The position numbers and the translations under genes were made by a program. 64,000 bases of DNA from JABDII01 sp963815325 (GTDB taxonomy: Bacteria > Gemmatimonadota > Gemmatimonadetes > Gemmatimonadales > GWC2-71-9): NCBI GenBank assembly GCA_963815325.1, contig CAWFGG010000001.1, forward strand, positions 124,001 through 188,000, given 5' to 3'. The notes under the pieces are model-generated. The model saw only the letters and a program-made list of their open reading frames with translations. It ran no database searches and was not told the origin of the DNA. This document shows positions 53,369-63,022 of the stretch, one piece after another; the stretch's first letter is position 1; each line of letters opens with the position of its first letter.

Positions 53369-54475
53369 ATGCGCGACCTCCTACAGGACATCGAACGATT
53401 CAAGGCGTCCGGCCAGGCGTTCGGCCGAGCCGTGGTCACCACAGTGTGGGGTTCGGCTCCCAGGCCAGCAGGGGCATGCCTCCTGGCTGATCAACACGGT
53501 ACGCTCGCAGGATCGGTCTCAGGCGGGTGCATCGAAGCCGCTACCGCGGCGGAAATAGCGGCAGCCATTGACGCAGGCCGTCCTCGGCTCGTGGCATTTG
53601 GTGTCACGAACGAGCGAGCCTGGGAAGTCGGGCTGGCCTGTGGAGGGACGATCGAACTATTGGTGGAGCCGGTCGTCCGAGAGGAGGCCATGGCAGCGGC
53701 GGCTGGCCGATCGGGTGCGGTACTGGCAACCGTTCTCGAAAGCCCGTCCGGCCTTGGGGCAGCGCTGCTGATCGACGAGAACGGCGACGACATGGTACCG
53801 CTCCCAGCAGCCGGCAACCGGGCGGAGGCGACCGATGGAAGCCGAGAGTTGCAGGCGCTCGGGCAGGCCCTCATCGGCCCTGCCCTGGAAGCACTCGCGC
53901 AGCACGCCAGTCTTACCCAACAGTTCACCACTGACGCTGGTTCTTCCGTGACCGTGTTCTTTGAAGTGTTTCCGCGGGCGGCCAAGCTGGTGATCTTCGG
54001 GGGGGTCCACATTGCTCGGGCGCTCGTTCCCATGGCGCGACTGCTTGGCTATCGCACTATCGTGGCCGACGGGCGACAGCCGTTTCTCACCCGCGAGCGA
54101 TTCCCCGACGCCGACGAACTCATCCTCGGCTGGCCGGCGGAGGCCTTCGAGCAAGCGGGGCTCGACGCCGCCACCTCGGTGTGCGTGCTGACCCACGATC
54201 CCAAATTCGACGACCCCGCCTTGGAGATCGCCCTCCGGTCTCCGGCCGCCTACGTGGGCGCTATCGGGTCGCGAAAGACCCAGACGGCCCGGCGCCAGCG
54301 GCTGAAGTCCGCGGGGTTGTCGGATGAAGAATTAGACCGTCTCCACGGGCCGATCGGCTTGGATCTCGGCGGCCGTGAGCCCGCGGAGATCGCCCTCGCG
54401 ATCCTGGCCGAGATGACCGCCGTGCGGCACGCGTCGTCAACCGTGCCATCCAGGCCTGGCGCGCGCCGTCCGTGA
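53369..54475 (+). CDS. XdhC/CoxI-family protein
   Basis: A 368-residue protein with the XdhC N-terminal domain (RAVVTTVWGSAPRPAGACLL and GSVSGGCIEAAT, residues ~20-55) and the C-terminal Rossmann-like XdhC_C domain (LVIFGGVHIARALVPMARLLGY, then YVGAIGSRKT). XdhC proteins load and protect molybdenum cofactor for xanthine-dehydrogenase-type enzymes. No such enzyme is in this window, so a partner must be elsewhere. ATG 53369 follows GGGGG. The gene is preceded by a hairpin-rich 160-base gap. Confidence 0.9.
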   Translation: MRDLLQDIERFKASGQAFGRAVVTTVWGSAPRPAGACLLADQHGTLAGSVSGGCIEAATAAEIAAAIDAGRPRLVAFGVTNERAWEVGLACGGTIELLVEPVVREEAMAAAAGRSGAVLATVLESPSGLGAALLIDENGDDMVPLPAAGNRAEATDGSRELQALGQALIGPALEALAQHASLTQQFTTDAGSSVTVFFEVFPRAAKLVIFGGVHIARALVPMARLLGYRTIVADGRQPFLTRERFPDADELILGWPAEAFEQAGLDAATSVCVLTHDPKFDDPALEIALRSPAAYVGAIGSRKTQTARRQRLKSAGLSDEELDRLHGPIGLDLGGREPAEIALAILAEMTAVRHASSTVPSRPGARRP

Positions 54476-54607
54476 TGTACGCGATGATGGTCGAATCGTC
54501 GGTGAGACATCGGATGGCGCCGCTCGTGGCGCCTGTTTCCAACCAGCGCTAGACTTGGCTCACGGCGCGCGAGGTGTTTCGCGCCGACCCCAGGACGAGG
54601 GAGCATC

Positions 54608-56293
54608 ATGATTCCACTGAAGACAGCGGCCATTCTTCTCGGTTCGGTTGTGCTGCTCGCATCGTGTGAGGCCCCGCCCACCTATGACGTGATCATACGC
54701 GGCGGAACAGTCTACGACGGGAGGGGCGGCCAACCAGTCGCCGCCGACATTGCCATTCAGGGCGATTCGGTAGTCGAGGTTGCCCAGTTCATCGAGGGAC
54801 GGGCCCGTACCACGATCGACGCCCATGGATTGGCCGTGGCGCCCGGCTTCATCAACATGCTGAGCTGGGCCACGGAGAGCCTGATCGAGGACGGCCGTGG
54901 CGAAAGCGACATCCGCCAAGGCGTGACGCTGGAGGTGTTCGGCGAAGGGTGGTCGATGGGTCCGCTGACCGACTCGATGAAGGCCGACATGGTGGCGGAG
55001 CAAGGTGACATCAAGTTCGATATCCCGTGGACCACGCTGGGCGAATACCTCGACCATCTCGTCGCGCGCGGCGTATCGCCAAACGTTGCTTCCTTTGTCG
55101 GTGCCACGACCGTGCGCATCCATGAAATCGGTTATGAGGATCGGGCACCGACGGCGGACGAACTCGATGGCATGCGCGGCCTCGTCGCTGCCGCCATGGA
55201 ACAAGGGGCCATAGGGGTGGGCTCGTCTCTCATCTACGCCCCGGCCTTCTATGCTTCGACGGCGGAGTTGACCGCCTTGGCCGAAGTCGCCGGTGGGTAC
55301 GGCGGCATGTACATCTCCCATCTCCGGAGCGAGGGAGACGGTCTCCTGCCGGCCCTCGACGAATTTCTCGCGATCGCCAAGACAGCCGGCGTTCGAGCGG
55401 AAGTGTACCACCTCAAGGCTGCAGGGCAGCGCAATTGGCGCCGTCTCGATACCGCGATCGCCCGCATCGAGCGGGCGCGCGCCGATGGGCTCGAGATTAC
55501 CGCCGACATCTACACCTATACCGCCGGAGCGACCGGCCTCGATGCCGCGATGCCGCCCTGGGTCCAAGAGGGGGGGCTCCTGGCCTGGATCGATCGCCTC
55601 GGGGACCCGGCGGTGCGCGCGCGCATGCGGCGGGAAATGCGCGCCCCCTCGACTCGCTGGGAGAATCTCTACGCAGCGGCCGGCGGTGCCGACCAGGTGC
55701 TCCTGGTCGGGTTCAAGCAGGATTCGCTCAAGTACCTGACCGGGAAGACCCTGGCGGAAGTCGCCGCGATGCGCGGTGCATCACCGGAAGACGTGGCGAT
55801 GGACTTGGTGATGCAGGATGGAAGCCGCGTGGGAACGGTGTATTTCCTCATGTCCGAGGACAACGTGCGGAAGAAAGTCGGCGTGCCGTGGGTCCACTTC
55901 GGTTCCGATGCAGGCGCATTGGCACCGGCCGGAGTGTTTCTCCGGTCCAACCCCCATCCGCGGGCGTACGGTAACTTTGCCAGACTGCTCGGGCGGTACG
56001 TCCGGGAGGAGCGCGTCATTTCCCTCGAAGAGGCCATCCACCGGCTCACGGGAGCGTCGGCTGAGACCTTGCGCCTCGAGCGGCGCGGTGTTCTCGCGCC
56101 GGGGTTCCATGCCGACCTGGCGATCTTCGATCCCCGGACGATCATCGACAACGCGACCTACGACCGACCCCACCAATTCGCCACCGGGATGGTGCATGTC
56201 TTGGTCAACGGCGTCCCGGTACTGCTGGACGGAGAGCATACCGGGGCAAGGCCCGGACGGGTAGTGCGCGGTCCAGGCTGGAAGGGGCGCTAG
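54608..56293 (+). CDS. N-acyl-D-amino-acid deacylase-like amidohydrolase, lipoprotein
   Basis: A 561-residue amidohydrolase-superfamily protein. It has a lipobox (VLLASC, Cys ~residue 20). The beta-sandwich part reads YDVIIRGGTVYDGRGG, and the barrel includes YISHLRSEGDGLL, EVYHLKAAGQRNW, HFGSDAG and the C-terminal RRGVLAPGFHADLAIFDP. The usual first metal motif (GFID-H-x-H) is replaced by GFINMLSWATES, so one metal site is probably missing. Such D-aminoacylase-like lipoproteins probably act on exported peptides or acyl-amino acids. GAGGGAG lies upstream of ATG 54608. The M20 gene starts three bases after its stop. Confidence 0.88.
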   Translation: MIPLKTAAILLGSVVLLASCEAPPTYDVIIRGGTVYDGRGGQPVAADIAIQGDSVVEVAQFIEGRARTTIDAHGLAVAPGFINMLSWATESLIEDGRGESDIRQGVTLEVFGEGWSMGPLTDSMKADMVAEQGDIKFDIPWTTLGEYLDHLVARGVSPNVASFVGATTVRIHEIGYEDRAPTADELDGMRGLVAAAMEQGAIGVGSSLIYAPAFYASTAELTALAEVAGGYGGMYISHLRSEGDGLLPALDEFLAIAKTAGVRAEVYHLKAAGQRNWRRLDTAIARIERARADGLEITADIYTYTAGATGLDAAMPPWVQEGGLLAWIDRLGDPAVRARMRREMRAPSTRWENLYAAAGGADQVLLVGFKQDSLKYLTGKTLAEVAAMRGASPEDVAMDLVMQDGSRVGTVYFLMSEDNVRKKVGVPWVHFGSDAGALAPAGVFLRSNPHPRAYGNFARLLGRYVREERVISLEEAIHRLTGASAETLRLERRGVLAPGFHADLAIFDPRTIIDNATYDRPHQFATGMVHVLVNGVPVLLDGEHTGARPGRVVRGPGWKGR

Positions 56294-56295
56294 CC

Positions 56296-57492
56296 TTGTC
56301 GAGGTTCGATCACATGGATCCAGTCTCCGACGCGGCCTTCGCCGATCGCCTGGTAGCCGCCCGACGGGATCTCCACCGGCACCCCGAGCTGAGCTGGCAG
56401 GAACAACGCACCTCGCAGCAAATCCACCAGGCGCTCGAGCGGCTCGGCATCCGGACCCGGCGGAGTTCCGTGGGCACCGGCATCATCGCCGACATCCCAG
56501 GGGAGAGCGACGGCCTCGGCGTGGCCCTCCGGGCCGACATCGACGCCCTGCCGATTACGGAGGAAACGGGCCTGCCCTTTACCTCGGCGCATGAAGGGGT
56601 GATGCACGCCTGCGGGCACGACGCGCACACGAGCATACTGCTCGGGGCCGCAGAACTCCTGCTCGCCGGTCCTCCCCTCCCAGCCCCGGTCCGGCTCATC
56701 TTCCAGCCCGCCGAAGAGTTGGCGGCCGGCGCCATCGCCATGATCGAGGATGGCGCGCTGGATGGCATGGCCATGATATTCGGCGGGCACGTGGATCGAC
56801 ATTTCCCTACCGGCACCATCGTGGTGACCGATGGTGTCGTGAATGCCTCGACCGATGCGTTCCGAATCGACATCACCGGGCGCGGTGGGCACGCCGCTCG
56901 GCCACATGAGGGGGTCGACGCGGTTGTGGTCGGAAGTCTTCTGGTGATGTCGCTTCAGACCATCGTCTCACGTGAAGTCAATCCTGCCCATCCCTCGGTG
57001 GTCACCATCGGACGGTTCGATGCCGGTACCGCGTCGAACGTGATCGCCGGTCGCGCCGTGCTCGAAGGAACGATCCGGGCACAGGAAGAGGCGGTGCGCA
57101 CGCACTTGATCGACGCCTTGCAACGGATCGCCACCGCGGTTGGCCAGCTCCACGGCGCCGCCATTCGGGTCACGGTCACGGGCAGCACCCCCTGTCTGGT
57201 CAACACGCCGGTCATGACGGCCCTGGCTCGTGACGCCGCGCGAGCCGTCGTTGGCCCGGACCAGGTGACAACCCTCCAGATCGCCAACATGGGCGGCGAA
57301 GATTTTGCCTATTATCTCCACCGGCTTCCGGGATGCTACGTTCGCTTTGGCGCCCAAGCGCCAGGCCGGGAAGCATTCCCCGCTCATTCGAGCAAGTTCG
57401 ACATCGATGAGGGTGTGTTGCCGATTGGAGCGCGGTTCTACTCGGAATTGGCGTGGCTCGCCGGCGCCCGGATATCCGAGGGCAGCCGGTAG
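56296..57492 (+). CDS. M20D amidohydrolase (N-acyl-amino-acid hydrolase)
   Basis: A 398-residue M20D zinc hydrolase. Metal motifs are MHACGHDAHTSILLGAA (~residues 103-119) and FQPAEELAAGAI (~138-149), with FGGHVDRHFPTG following; the insertion dimerisation domain is in the middle (GRGGHAARPHEG). It removes acyl groups from amino acids or opens cyclic amides. TTG 56296 (after GGGG) or ATG 56314 could be the start. It forms an operon with the D-aminoacylase-like lipoprotein, three bases apart. Confidence 0.9.
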   Translation: MSRFDHMDPVSDAAFADRLVAARRDLHRHPELSWQEQRTSQQIHQALERLGIRTRRSSVGTGIIADIPGESDGLGVALRADIDALPITEETGLPFTSAHEGVMHACGHDAHTSILLGAAELLLAGPPLPAPVRLIFQPAEELAAGAIAMIEDGALDGMAMIFGGHVDRHFPTGTIVVTDGVVNASTDAFRIDITGRGGHAARPHEGVDAVVVGSLLVMSLQTIVSREVNPAHPSVVTIGRFDAGTASNVIAGRAVLEGTIRAQEEAVRTHLIDALQRIATAVGQLHGAAIRVTVTGSTPCLVNTPVMTALARDAARAVVGPDQVTTLQIANMGGEDFAYYLHRLPGCYVRFGAQAPGREAFPAHSSKFDIDEGVLPIGARFYSELAWLAGARISEGSR

Positions 57493-57504
57493 GCAGAACG
57501 ACGC

Positions 57505-59340
57505 CTACTCGGGTGTCGTCGGCGCGACGCCCTCGAGCCGGTACTCGAGCGCGGCGCGCTCAGCCGCCCGACGTTCCGCGTAGACCGGCGCCGCAAGCTG
57601 CAACTGCAATGCTCGACTCACCGGCACCACCATCACACTCGGTGTCCACGTCACGCTCGCGCCCGTCTTCACATCCCGCAGGCGCCCATGGGCCAAGGCC
57701 CGGCTGGCTTCCGGAACGGAGAGGCCCTCGAGTGCCGCGTGGATGGCATCGAATCGGGCTTGCGCCGCGGGATCCAGGAACCGCAGGATCCGCTGTCCCA
57801 GGGCGGCCATGTAGTAATGCGACGGGACAAACGCGATGCCATCGAGACCGAGGGCCTCGCACAGCGTTCGGAGCCAGCCGTAGATTTCCCGGAGCATCCC
57901 GAGTCCAGGATGGGCTTGGCCTGGAAGCGGTGGGTGGTCGGGCGAGAATGCGGCCTGGGGGTTCTGGAGCAGGAGCCACTCGATGAAGAGCATATCGCGT
58001 CCGGGAACGACCCGTCGGCTGCGGGCCATTTTCAGTTCCATGAGCAGGGGGCTCTGCTCCGAGTCCGCGTGGAGACGAATCGTCGGGGCTGCACCGTGGC
58101 CTGACACGATGGTGAGGGTCGGGTTGGAAAAGCCGAGCGCGCGAATTTGGGTCAGAATCCCCAGCCGCTCCAGCATGAGCTCGATGCCATGCTTCGAGTA
58201 GTGACCCAACACGCGCTCCTCGATCCCGGTACGACCGACCGAGCCGAGCAGCTCCTCCTCCGTCAGATCCCAACCCTCACCGCTTGCGGGACTCGCCAGC
58301 ACGGGATGTCGGAAGAGGCGCATGAACCGGCGGGCTCTTCTCACCACTGCCTCCGTCTGGTCCGGAGGCTCGAGCACCCGTCCGGAGACGAGCCATCCCA
58401 AAAATCGCGCCGAATATCGCCACGCCGCGTCGCCGTATCCTCCGCCCAGCACCACCGCGACGGCCGGGGCAGGCGCCTGGGCACGGAGCGATTCGATCAC
58501 GTACTGATCGCGCGCCAGGATTCCGGCCGCGGTCATGTTCCAGTCCCCCAGTCGGTCGTCGGCCGCAGCATCCGTGCCGGCGATGTACATCACCAGCCCT
58601 GGGCGGTGCGTCCGCAAGACGGCCGGCAACTCCCGCTGCACGGTGTCGAGCAAGAGCTCGTCGGACACTCCGGGCCCCAGCGCTATGGTGGTGTCGGCAA
58701 CGGCAGGCGCATCATCCCAGGTTGAGTGATGGATCGAGAAGGTGTAGACCGATCGATCCGCCGCAAACGCAGCCCGTGTGCCATTGCCGTCGTGCATGTC
58801 CAAATCGAGGACGAGCACCGGGCGGGTGTAGCCCTTGCGGCGCAGCCGGGTGACACTCACCGCGATATCGTTGAAGACGCAAAACCCCATCCCGCGTTCC
58901 GGGGTGGCATGATGGAAGCCACCGCCGAGATTGACGCCCACGCGCCTGTTTCGAAGGGCCATGCGTGTCGCCTGCACAGTGCCGCCCACCATCAGTCGCT
59001 GGAGGTCGAGGACGTCCTCGAGTTGCGAGGCGGTGACTTCGACACCCAGAATGCTGGTGAGGGTTGCGGGGTCCTGGAGGCTGTCCAGATACTCCGACGA
59101 GTGCACCTCCAACAAGCGGTGGAGGGACACCGGCCTTGGCGTTGACAGATCTCTCCGGCCGATGAAGCGTGCTTCGGTGAGAAAGGCCAGTATCCGCTCC
59201 GCACGGAGCGGATCCATGGGGACCCCCGAAACACTCTTGGCATACCTCGGGTCGTACACCAGGGCAGCGGGGGATCTGCGGAGCCGACGCCGGACCGAGT
59301 TCCACAGCCGCTCGAGAGCTGGAAGCGGGCGTTCAGTCAC
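57505..59340 (-). CDS. Histone deacetylase-family protein with an extra C-terminal domain
   Basis: A 611-residue protein. The first ~330 residues are a classical arginase/HDAC fold: LVYDPRYAKSVSG, GGGFHHATPERGMGFCVFNDIAV (His143/144), DLDMHDGNGT and GTDAAADD, giving zinc ligands Asp181, His183 and Asp257. The remaining ~270 residues are unlike HDACs I know and include SHYYMAALGQRILRFLDP and a helical end. It is likely a deacetylase of polyamines or lysine/acetoin-type substrates. Nothing near it suggests a nucleosome role. It is convergent with the M20 gene (12 bases). Confidence 0.9.
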   Translation of the reverse strand: MTERPLPALERLWNSVRRRLRRSPAALVYDPRYAKSVSGVPMDPLRAERILAFLTEARFIGRRDLSTPRPVSLHRLLEVHSSEYLDSLQDPATLTSILGVEVTASQLEDVLDLQRLMVGGTVQATRMALRNRRVGVNLGGGFHHATPERGMGFCVFNDIAVSVTRLRRKGYTRPVLVLDLDMHDGNGTRAAFAADRSVYTFSIHHSTWDDAPAVADTTIALGPGVSDELLLDTVQRELPAVLRTHRPGLVMYIAGTDAAADDRLGDWNMTAAGILARDQYVIESLRAQAPAPAVAVVLGGGYGDAAWRYSARFLGWLVSGRVLEPPDQTEAVVRRARRFMRLFRHPVLASPASGEGWDLTEEELLGSVGRTGIEERVLGHYSKHGIELMLERLGILTQIRALGFSNPTLTIVSGHGAAPTIRLHADSEQSPLLMELKMARSRRVVPGRDMLFIEWLLLQNPQAAFSPDHPPLPGQAHPGLGMLREIYGWLRTLCEALGLDGIAFVPSHYYMAALGQRILRFLDPAAQARFDAIHAALEGLSVPEASRALAHGRLRDVKTGASVTWTPSVMVVPVSRALQLQLAAPVYAERRAAERAALEYRLEGVAPTTPE

Positions 59341-59373
59341 CAGGTTCTCTGGGTCGTGACCGTTTGAAAGAAA

Positions 59374-60066
59374 TCAGAAACTGGTCCCGAGCCCGGCGTG
59401 CAAGTGAAGGGCGACATTCTGAACGGTGGCATGGCCGTCGGGCATGGGAACTCTGGCGTACGACCCCGACACTTTGGCAGCGAGGGCAAGGTGGAGGTGG
59501 TCGATAACCGGGAAGTTCCGTTGGGCGGCCAACAGCAGACTGCCCCCAGAGATGTAGTATCCCGATCCGATGACCGAGTGCAGAAAGCCTGCGTCCTCCC
59601 GCTCACCGACGCCTCTGATATTTACGTCGGGGTTTGCAATGACGGCCCCGGCACCGGCTGAGAGCGTCAGGTGCCCCAGCCGCCAGCCACGACTCACCGA
59701 GAGGATACTGAAACCGTTCGATATCTCGAATCGCGCGATCTCGGCTGGAACATCGTCTTCCCAATACAGCTTGTGATGCAAGAACCCCACGATCCAGCCC
59801 CTTGTGCCGCGCCAGAACCCCACTTGAAGATCAAAATACGGGGCGGACTTGAACGGGTGGGTCAAAAACCTGACATCGTCGACATGGATGTCAGGGAAGC
59901 CTTTTTGCGTAATCGTGAGCGGCGTGCGCAAATTGAATGCGTCGCCCGTGGCCAGATCGATGGAGACCTGAGCGCTGAGCCGTCCGACACCGCCAAGGCA
60001 ACAGAGCGCGGTGGCCGCGAGGACCCGTCGCCAAGGCAGCGGGAAGGCAACCACATTCAACTCCAA
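59374..60066 (-). CDS. Hypothetical exported beta-strand-rich protein
   Basis: A 230-residue protein. A signal peptide ends at RLSAQVSI (~residue 34), followed by alternating beta-strands with aromatic belts (YFDLQVGFWRGTRGWIVGFLHHKLYW) ending VQNVALHLHAGLGTSF, consistent with an outer-membrane barrel. Not a family I recognise. Start is TTG 60066 or a nearby GTG; no strong ribosome-binding site is visible. It is ~33 bases downstream of the divergent DUF2071 gene region and upstream of the HDAC-like gene on the same strand. Confidence 0.65.
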   Translation of the reverse strand: MELNVVAFPLPWRRVLAATALCCLGGVGRLSAQVSIDLATGDAFNLRTPLTITQKGFPDIHVDDVRFLTHPFKSAPYFDLQVGFWRGTRGWIVGFLHHKLYWEDDVPAEIARFEISNGFSILSVSRGWRLGHLTLSAGAGAVIANPDVNIRGVGEREDAGFLHSVIGSGYYISGGSLLLAAQRNFPVIDHLHLALAAKVSGSYARVPMPDGHATVQNVALHLHAGLGTSF

Positions 60067-60186
60067 GTTCGAGTGACGATCTACATCATATCAGCAGATC
60101 GAAAACGAAGCCAACCACGAAAACGGAATGGATTGGACTCGTATGCCGGGTCTCGGCGGGATTGGCCTAAGAGACGCAGGTAACCA

Positions 60187-60921
60187 ATGACCGTGCCTGC
60201 GAATGCCGCGGGGCATCGCGAGCGACGGCGCCCCTTTCTCAGGGCTCGCTGGTCCAATCTCATCCTGCTCACCTACGCCGTGCCCGACGAGCTGGTGCGC
60301 CCGTATCTCCATCCTGCTTTGGAACTCGACCGGTGGCAGAACAACGCCCATGTAAGCCTCGTTGCCTTTGACTTCCAGGACACAAGGGTTCGTGGGCGAC
60401 GGTTTCCAGGACTGGTCAACTTCCCGGAGCTCAATCTTCGGACATACGTCCGGCACCAAGACCAACCCGGCGTGCTCTTTGTCCGCGAGTTTGTCCCGAG
60501 CCGGCTCGTTGCACTGGTGGCCCGCGCGCGGTACAACGAGCCGTACTCCGCTATCACCATGTCGAGCCGCACCCTCGGCAAGAGCCACGATCTGCTCCTC
60601 GTCGAACACTCCTGGCGGCGCAACGAGGCTGACGGGCATATCCGGGTGACCGGCCCGCAGCAGTCGGCTCTCCCGACTGACGCGAACACCTATCCCTTCA
60701 AGGAACGTCGCCGCGGCTTCGGTGTGTCGCGCCGCGGCGACTTGGTCAGCTACCGCGTGGAACACCCTGAATGGGCCGTCCGGGACATCTACCAACTCGA
60801 TTATCGCGTCGACTTCGCCTCGCTCTATGGCCAGGCGTGGGCGTTCCTCACCAATGCCGCGCCGGTGCAGGTAACGTTCGCAGTAGGGTCTTCGGTCGAA
60901 GTCTTCCCGCCCGGCCGCTGA
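60187..60921 (+). CDS. DUF2071 (YqjF-like) protein
   Basis: A 244-residue protein matching DUF2071: RARWSNLILLTYAVPDELVRPYLHPALELD and FPGLVNFPELNLRTYVRHQDQPGVLFVREFVPSR are the typical core blocks; the fold is related to acetoacetate decarboxylase-like barrels. Function unknown. ATG 60187 is the only good start. The gene stands alone between two divergently arranged genes, with an ~120-base AT-richer upstream region shared with the exported-protein gene. Confidence 0.88.
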   Translation: MTVPANAAGHRERRRPFLRARWSNLILLTYAVPDELVRPYLHPALELDRWQNNAHVSLVAFDFQDTRVRGRRFPGLVNFPELNLRTYVRHQDQPGVLFVREFVPSRLVALVARARYNEPYSAITMSSRTLGKSHDLLLVEHSWRRNEADGHIRVTGPQQSALPTDANTYPFKERRRGFGVSRRGDLVSYRVEHPEWAVRDIYQLDYRVDFASLYGQAWAFLTNAAPVQVTFAVGSSVEVFPPGR

Positions 60922-60930
60922 ACGGTACGC

Positions 60931-61899
60931 TCACGGACTTATCCGACCGGCCGGGTGCTCGACGAGCGAGGGACCGACCGCTGGCCGATCCCGCTGCCGC
61001 GACCGGGCCGATGTGATGAGACCCACGGCCGTGATGATGACGGCAGTGGCCAGGAGCGTACGGGACGAAAGACCTTCTCCCCCCAGCAACCATCCGAGCA
61101 AGACCGCGACCACCGGGTTGACGTAGCCCGTGGTGGCGACCCTGGCCGGCGTACTCACTCGCAACAGCCAGACGTAGGCCGAGTAGGTGATGAGGGAGCC
61201 AAAGACGATGAGGTAGGCCACCGCAAGGAGCGAGCGGCGTGTAACGTTCGAGAGGTCGAGCCTGGCCCACTCTCCGCTCGCAGTTCCCACCAGAAGGAGA
61301 ATGGCACCACCGCAGAGCATCGCGGTCGCGGTGAAGAGGAGGGGCGACGCTGGTTTGCTGGCCTCGAGGGCGTAGATCGACCCGATCGCCCAGCAGAGGG
61401 CGGCGCCGAGCAAGGCGAGCGTCCCTGCCGCATCAACAGCCGTCGCGTGCGCCTCCCAGGGGTTGACCAGTAATGCGACCCCCGCGAACCCGATTAAGAG
61501 CCCGGCGACCACAGCCACGTTGGGGCGCGGGGCGTTGCGCCACCACCAGTCCAGCAAAACCATCCAGAACGGCGTCGTGGCCACAATGAGTGCCGCGATG
61601 CCAGACGGGACCCGCTGCTCCGCCCAAACGACCAGCCCGTTGCCGGCGGCGAGCATGAACCCACCCACGATGAGCGCGCTCATCCAGTGACGGGCTGTGG
61701 GTCGAGGCACCGCTCGAAGCCGGCACCAACCGTACAACACGCTGCCGGCACAGGTAAAGCGAACCCCGGCCATGAGAAAAGGCGGGATCGTTTCGATGGC
61801 AAACCGAATCGCGAGGTAGGTGGAACCCCAGACGAGGTACACCGCGGCGAACGCCAGGATCAGTCCGAGCGTCGGCGGCCGGGCTTCCGGCGGGTGCAC
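60931..61899 (-). CDS. EamA-family drug/metabolite exporter (YedA-like)
   Basis: A 322-residue membrane protein with ten predicted helices in two EamA repeats. The first repeat begins LAFAAVYLVWGSTYLAIRFAIETIPPFLMAGVRF, a strong DMT signature (WGSTYLAI); the second ends in LLGWLLGGEGLSSRTLLATAVIITAVGLI. It probably exports amino acids or small metabolites. Start GTG 61899 is one base after the stop of the AI-2E-family gene, so the two form an operon. Confidence 0.92.
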   Translation of the reverse strand: MHPPEARPPTLGLILAFAAVYLVWGSTYLAIRFAIETIPPFLMAGVRFTCAGSVLYGWCRLRAVPRPTARHWMSALIVGGFMLAAGNGLVVWAEQRVPSGIAALIVATTPFWMVLLDWWWRNAPRPNVAVVAGLLIGFAGVALLVNPWEAHATAVDAAGTLALLGAALCWAIGSIYALEASKPASPLLFTATAMLCGGAILLLVGTASGEWARLDLSNVTRRSLLAVAYLIVFGSLITYSAYVWLLRVSTPARVATTGYVNPVVAVLLGWLLGGEGLSSRTLLATAVIITAVGLITSARSRQRDRPAVGPSLVEHPAGRISP

Positions 61900-61900
61900 G

Positions 61901-63022
61901 TTAGGGAATCCGGTCGTCCGCCGGGGGGGTGCTGGGGTCCGCTGGGGTATCGATCACGGGCTCGACCGGCGCCGGAGACGGAGGCGGAGAAGAGCCCAGC
62001 CCGAATGCCGGGACCGTTCCCGACACACCTGGGACCACCAGGTATTCCTCCCGGTACATGCGGATCAGTTCGAACAGGTAGGACAGCGCCAGCGGGCCAA
62101 TCAGGATGCCGAGCAAGCCGAAGAACCGCACGCCGGCAAAAGCGCCGATCAGGGTGATCAACGGGTGAATATTGGCCCATCGGCGGTAGATGAGCGGCCG
62201 CAGAATGTTGTCGATGTTGCCCACCAGCACGAGACCCCAGAGGCCCAAGAACACCGCGCCGCCGATCCGCTGCTCGATGACCAGCGCCACCGTGCCGGGG
62301 ACCCAGACCAACCCGCTCCCGACTACCGGGAGGATTGAAAGCACGGCCGTGACCACGCCCCAAAAGAACGCGTTGGACAGCCCGCTCCACCAGAATCCGA
62401 GTCCGACCAGCGTTCCCTGCACCGCGGCGATCAGCCCGGTACCGATGAGGGTTGAGTTGGTTACGTCGCGAAACCGAAGCCGGAGCCGCTCCGCGCTGTC
62501 TGAGGAAAACGGGATATAGGGGCGGACGGCATCCCAGGTGACGTCGGGATACAACAAGAGATAGTAGAGACCGAACAGCGCGATCGTGAGGTTCAGTGTT
62601 ACCCGCGTTGCTGTCCCGAGAAGACCGAGGGCGCTCCGTCCGATGAACGAGACAATCTGTTCGCCCGCCGCCGCAATCTGGGGCCCGACGTCGAACTGTC
62701 CGATTCGCAGTTCCGACAAACGCGCGAGGAACGGGCTCCGGATCACGCCGCTGGCAATGCTCTGCGCCTCCGTCGCGACCAGTCCCACGAAGGACACGCC
62801 GGGGCCGATGATGAGGACCACGGCCAGTGCCACCACCAGAGCCGCCGCCACCGATGGCTTGATGCGCGCGCCCAGCCATCGATGAAATGGCCGGAAAATG
62901 ACGAACAGGACCGGAATCCCGATGAGCCCGGTGGCGAATGGGGCGAGCGCGAAGGCGAGCCCCACCCCGAGCAACATGATCAGGAGGGCGGCACGCTGAT
63001 GATTGGTATCGAGAAATGGCAT
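61901..63022 (-). CDS. AI-2E family transporter (UPF0118/PerM-like)
   Basis: A 373-residue membrane protein with ~8 helices. It contains the conserved PVLFVIFRPFHRWL, a long periplasmic segment, and the C-terminal PVVGSGLVWVPGTVALVIEQRIG, RPLIYR and GVRFFGLLGILIGPLALSYLFELI blocks that define this family. The Pro-rich cytoplasmic tail (PPPSPAPVEPVIDTPADPS) is variable. Members may be permeases for small molecules or Na+/H+-like antiporters; AI-2 export itself is not proven for most. ATG 63022. First of a two-gene operon with the EamA gene. Confidence 0.9.
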   Translation of the reverse strand: MPFLDTNHQRAALLIMLLGVGLAFALAPFATGLIGIPVLFVIFRPFHRWLGARIKPSVAAALVVALAVVLIIGPGVSFVGLVATEAQSIASGVIRSPFLARLSELRIGQFDVGPQIAAAGEQIVSFIGRSALGLLGTATRVTLNLTIALFGLYYLLLYPDVTWDAVRPYIPFSSDSAERLRLRFRDVTNSTLIGTGLIAAVQGTLVGLGFWWSGLSNAFFWGVVTAVLSILPVVGSGLVWVPGTVALVIEQRIGGAVFLGLWGLVLVGNIDNILRPLIYRRWANIHPLITLIGAFAGVRFFGLLGILIGPLALSYLFELIRMYREEYLVVPGVSGTVPAFGLGSSPPPSPAPVEPVIDTPADPSTPPADDRIP

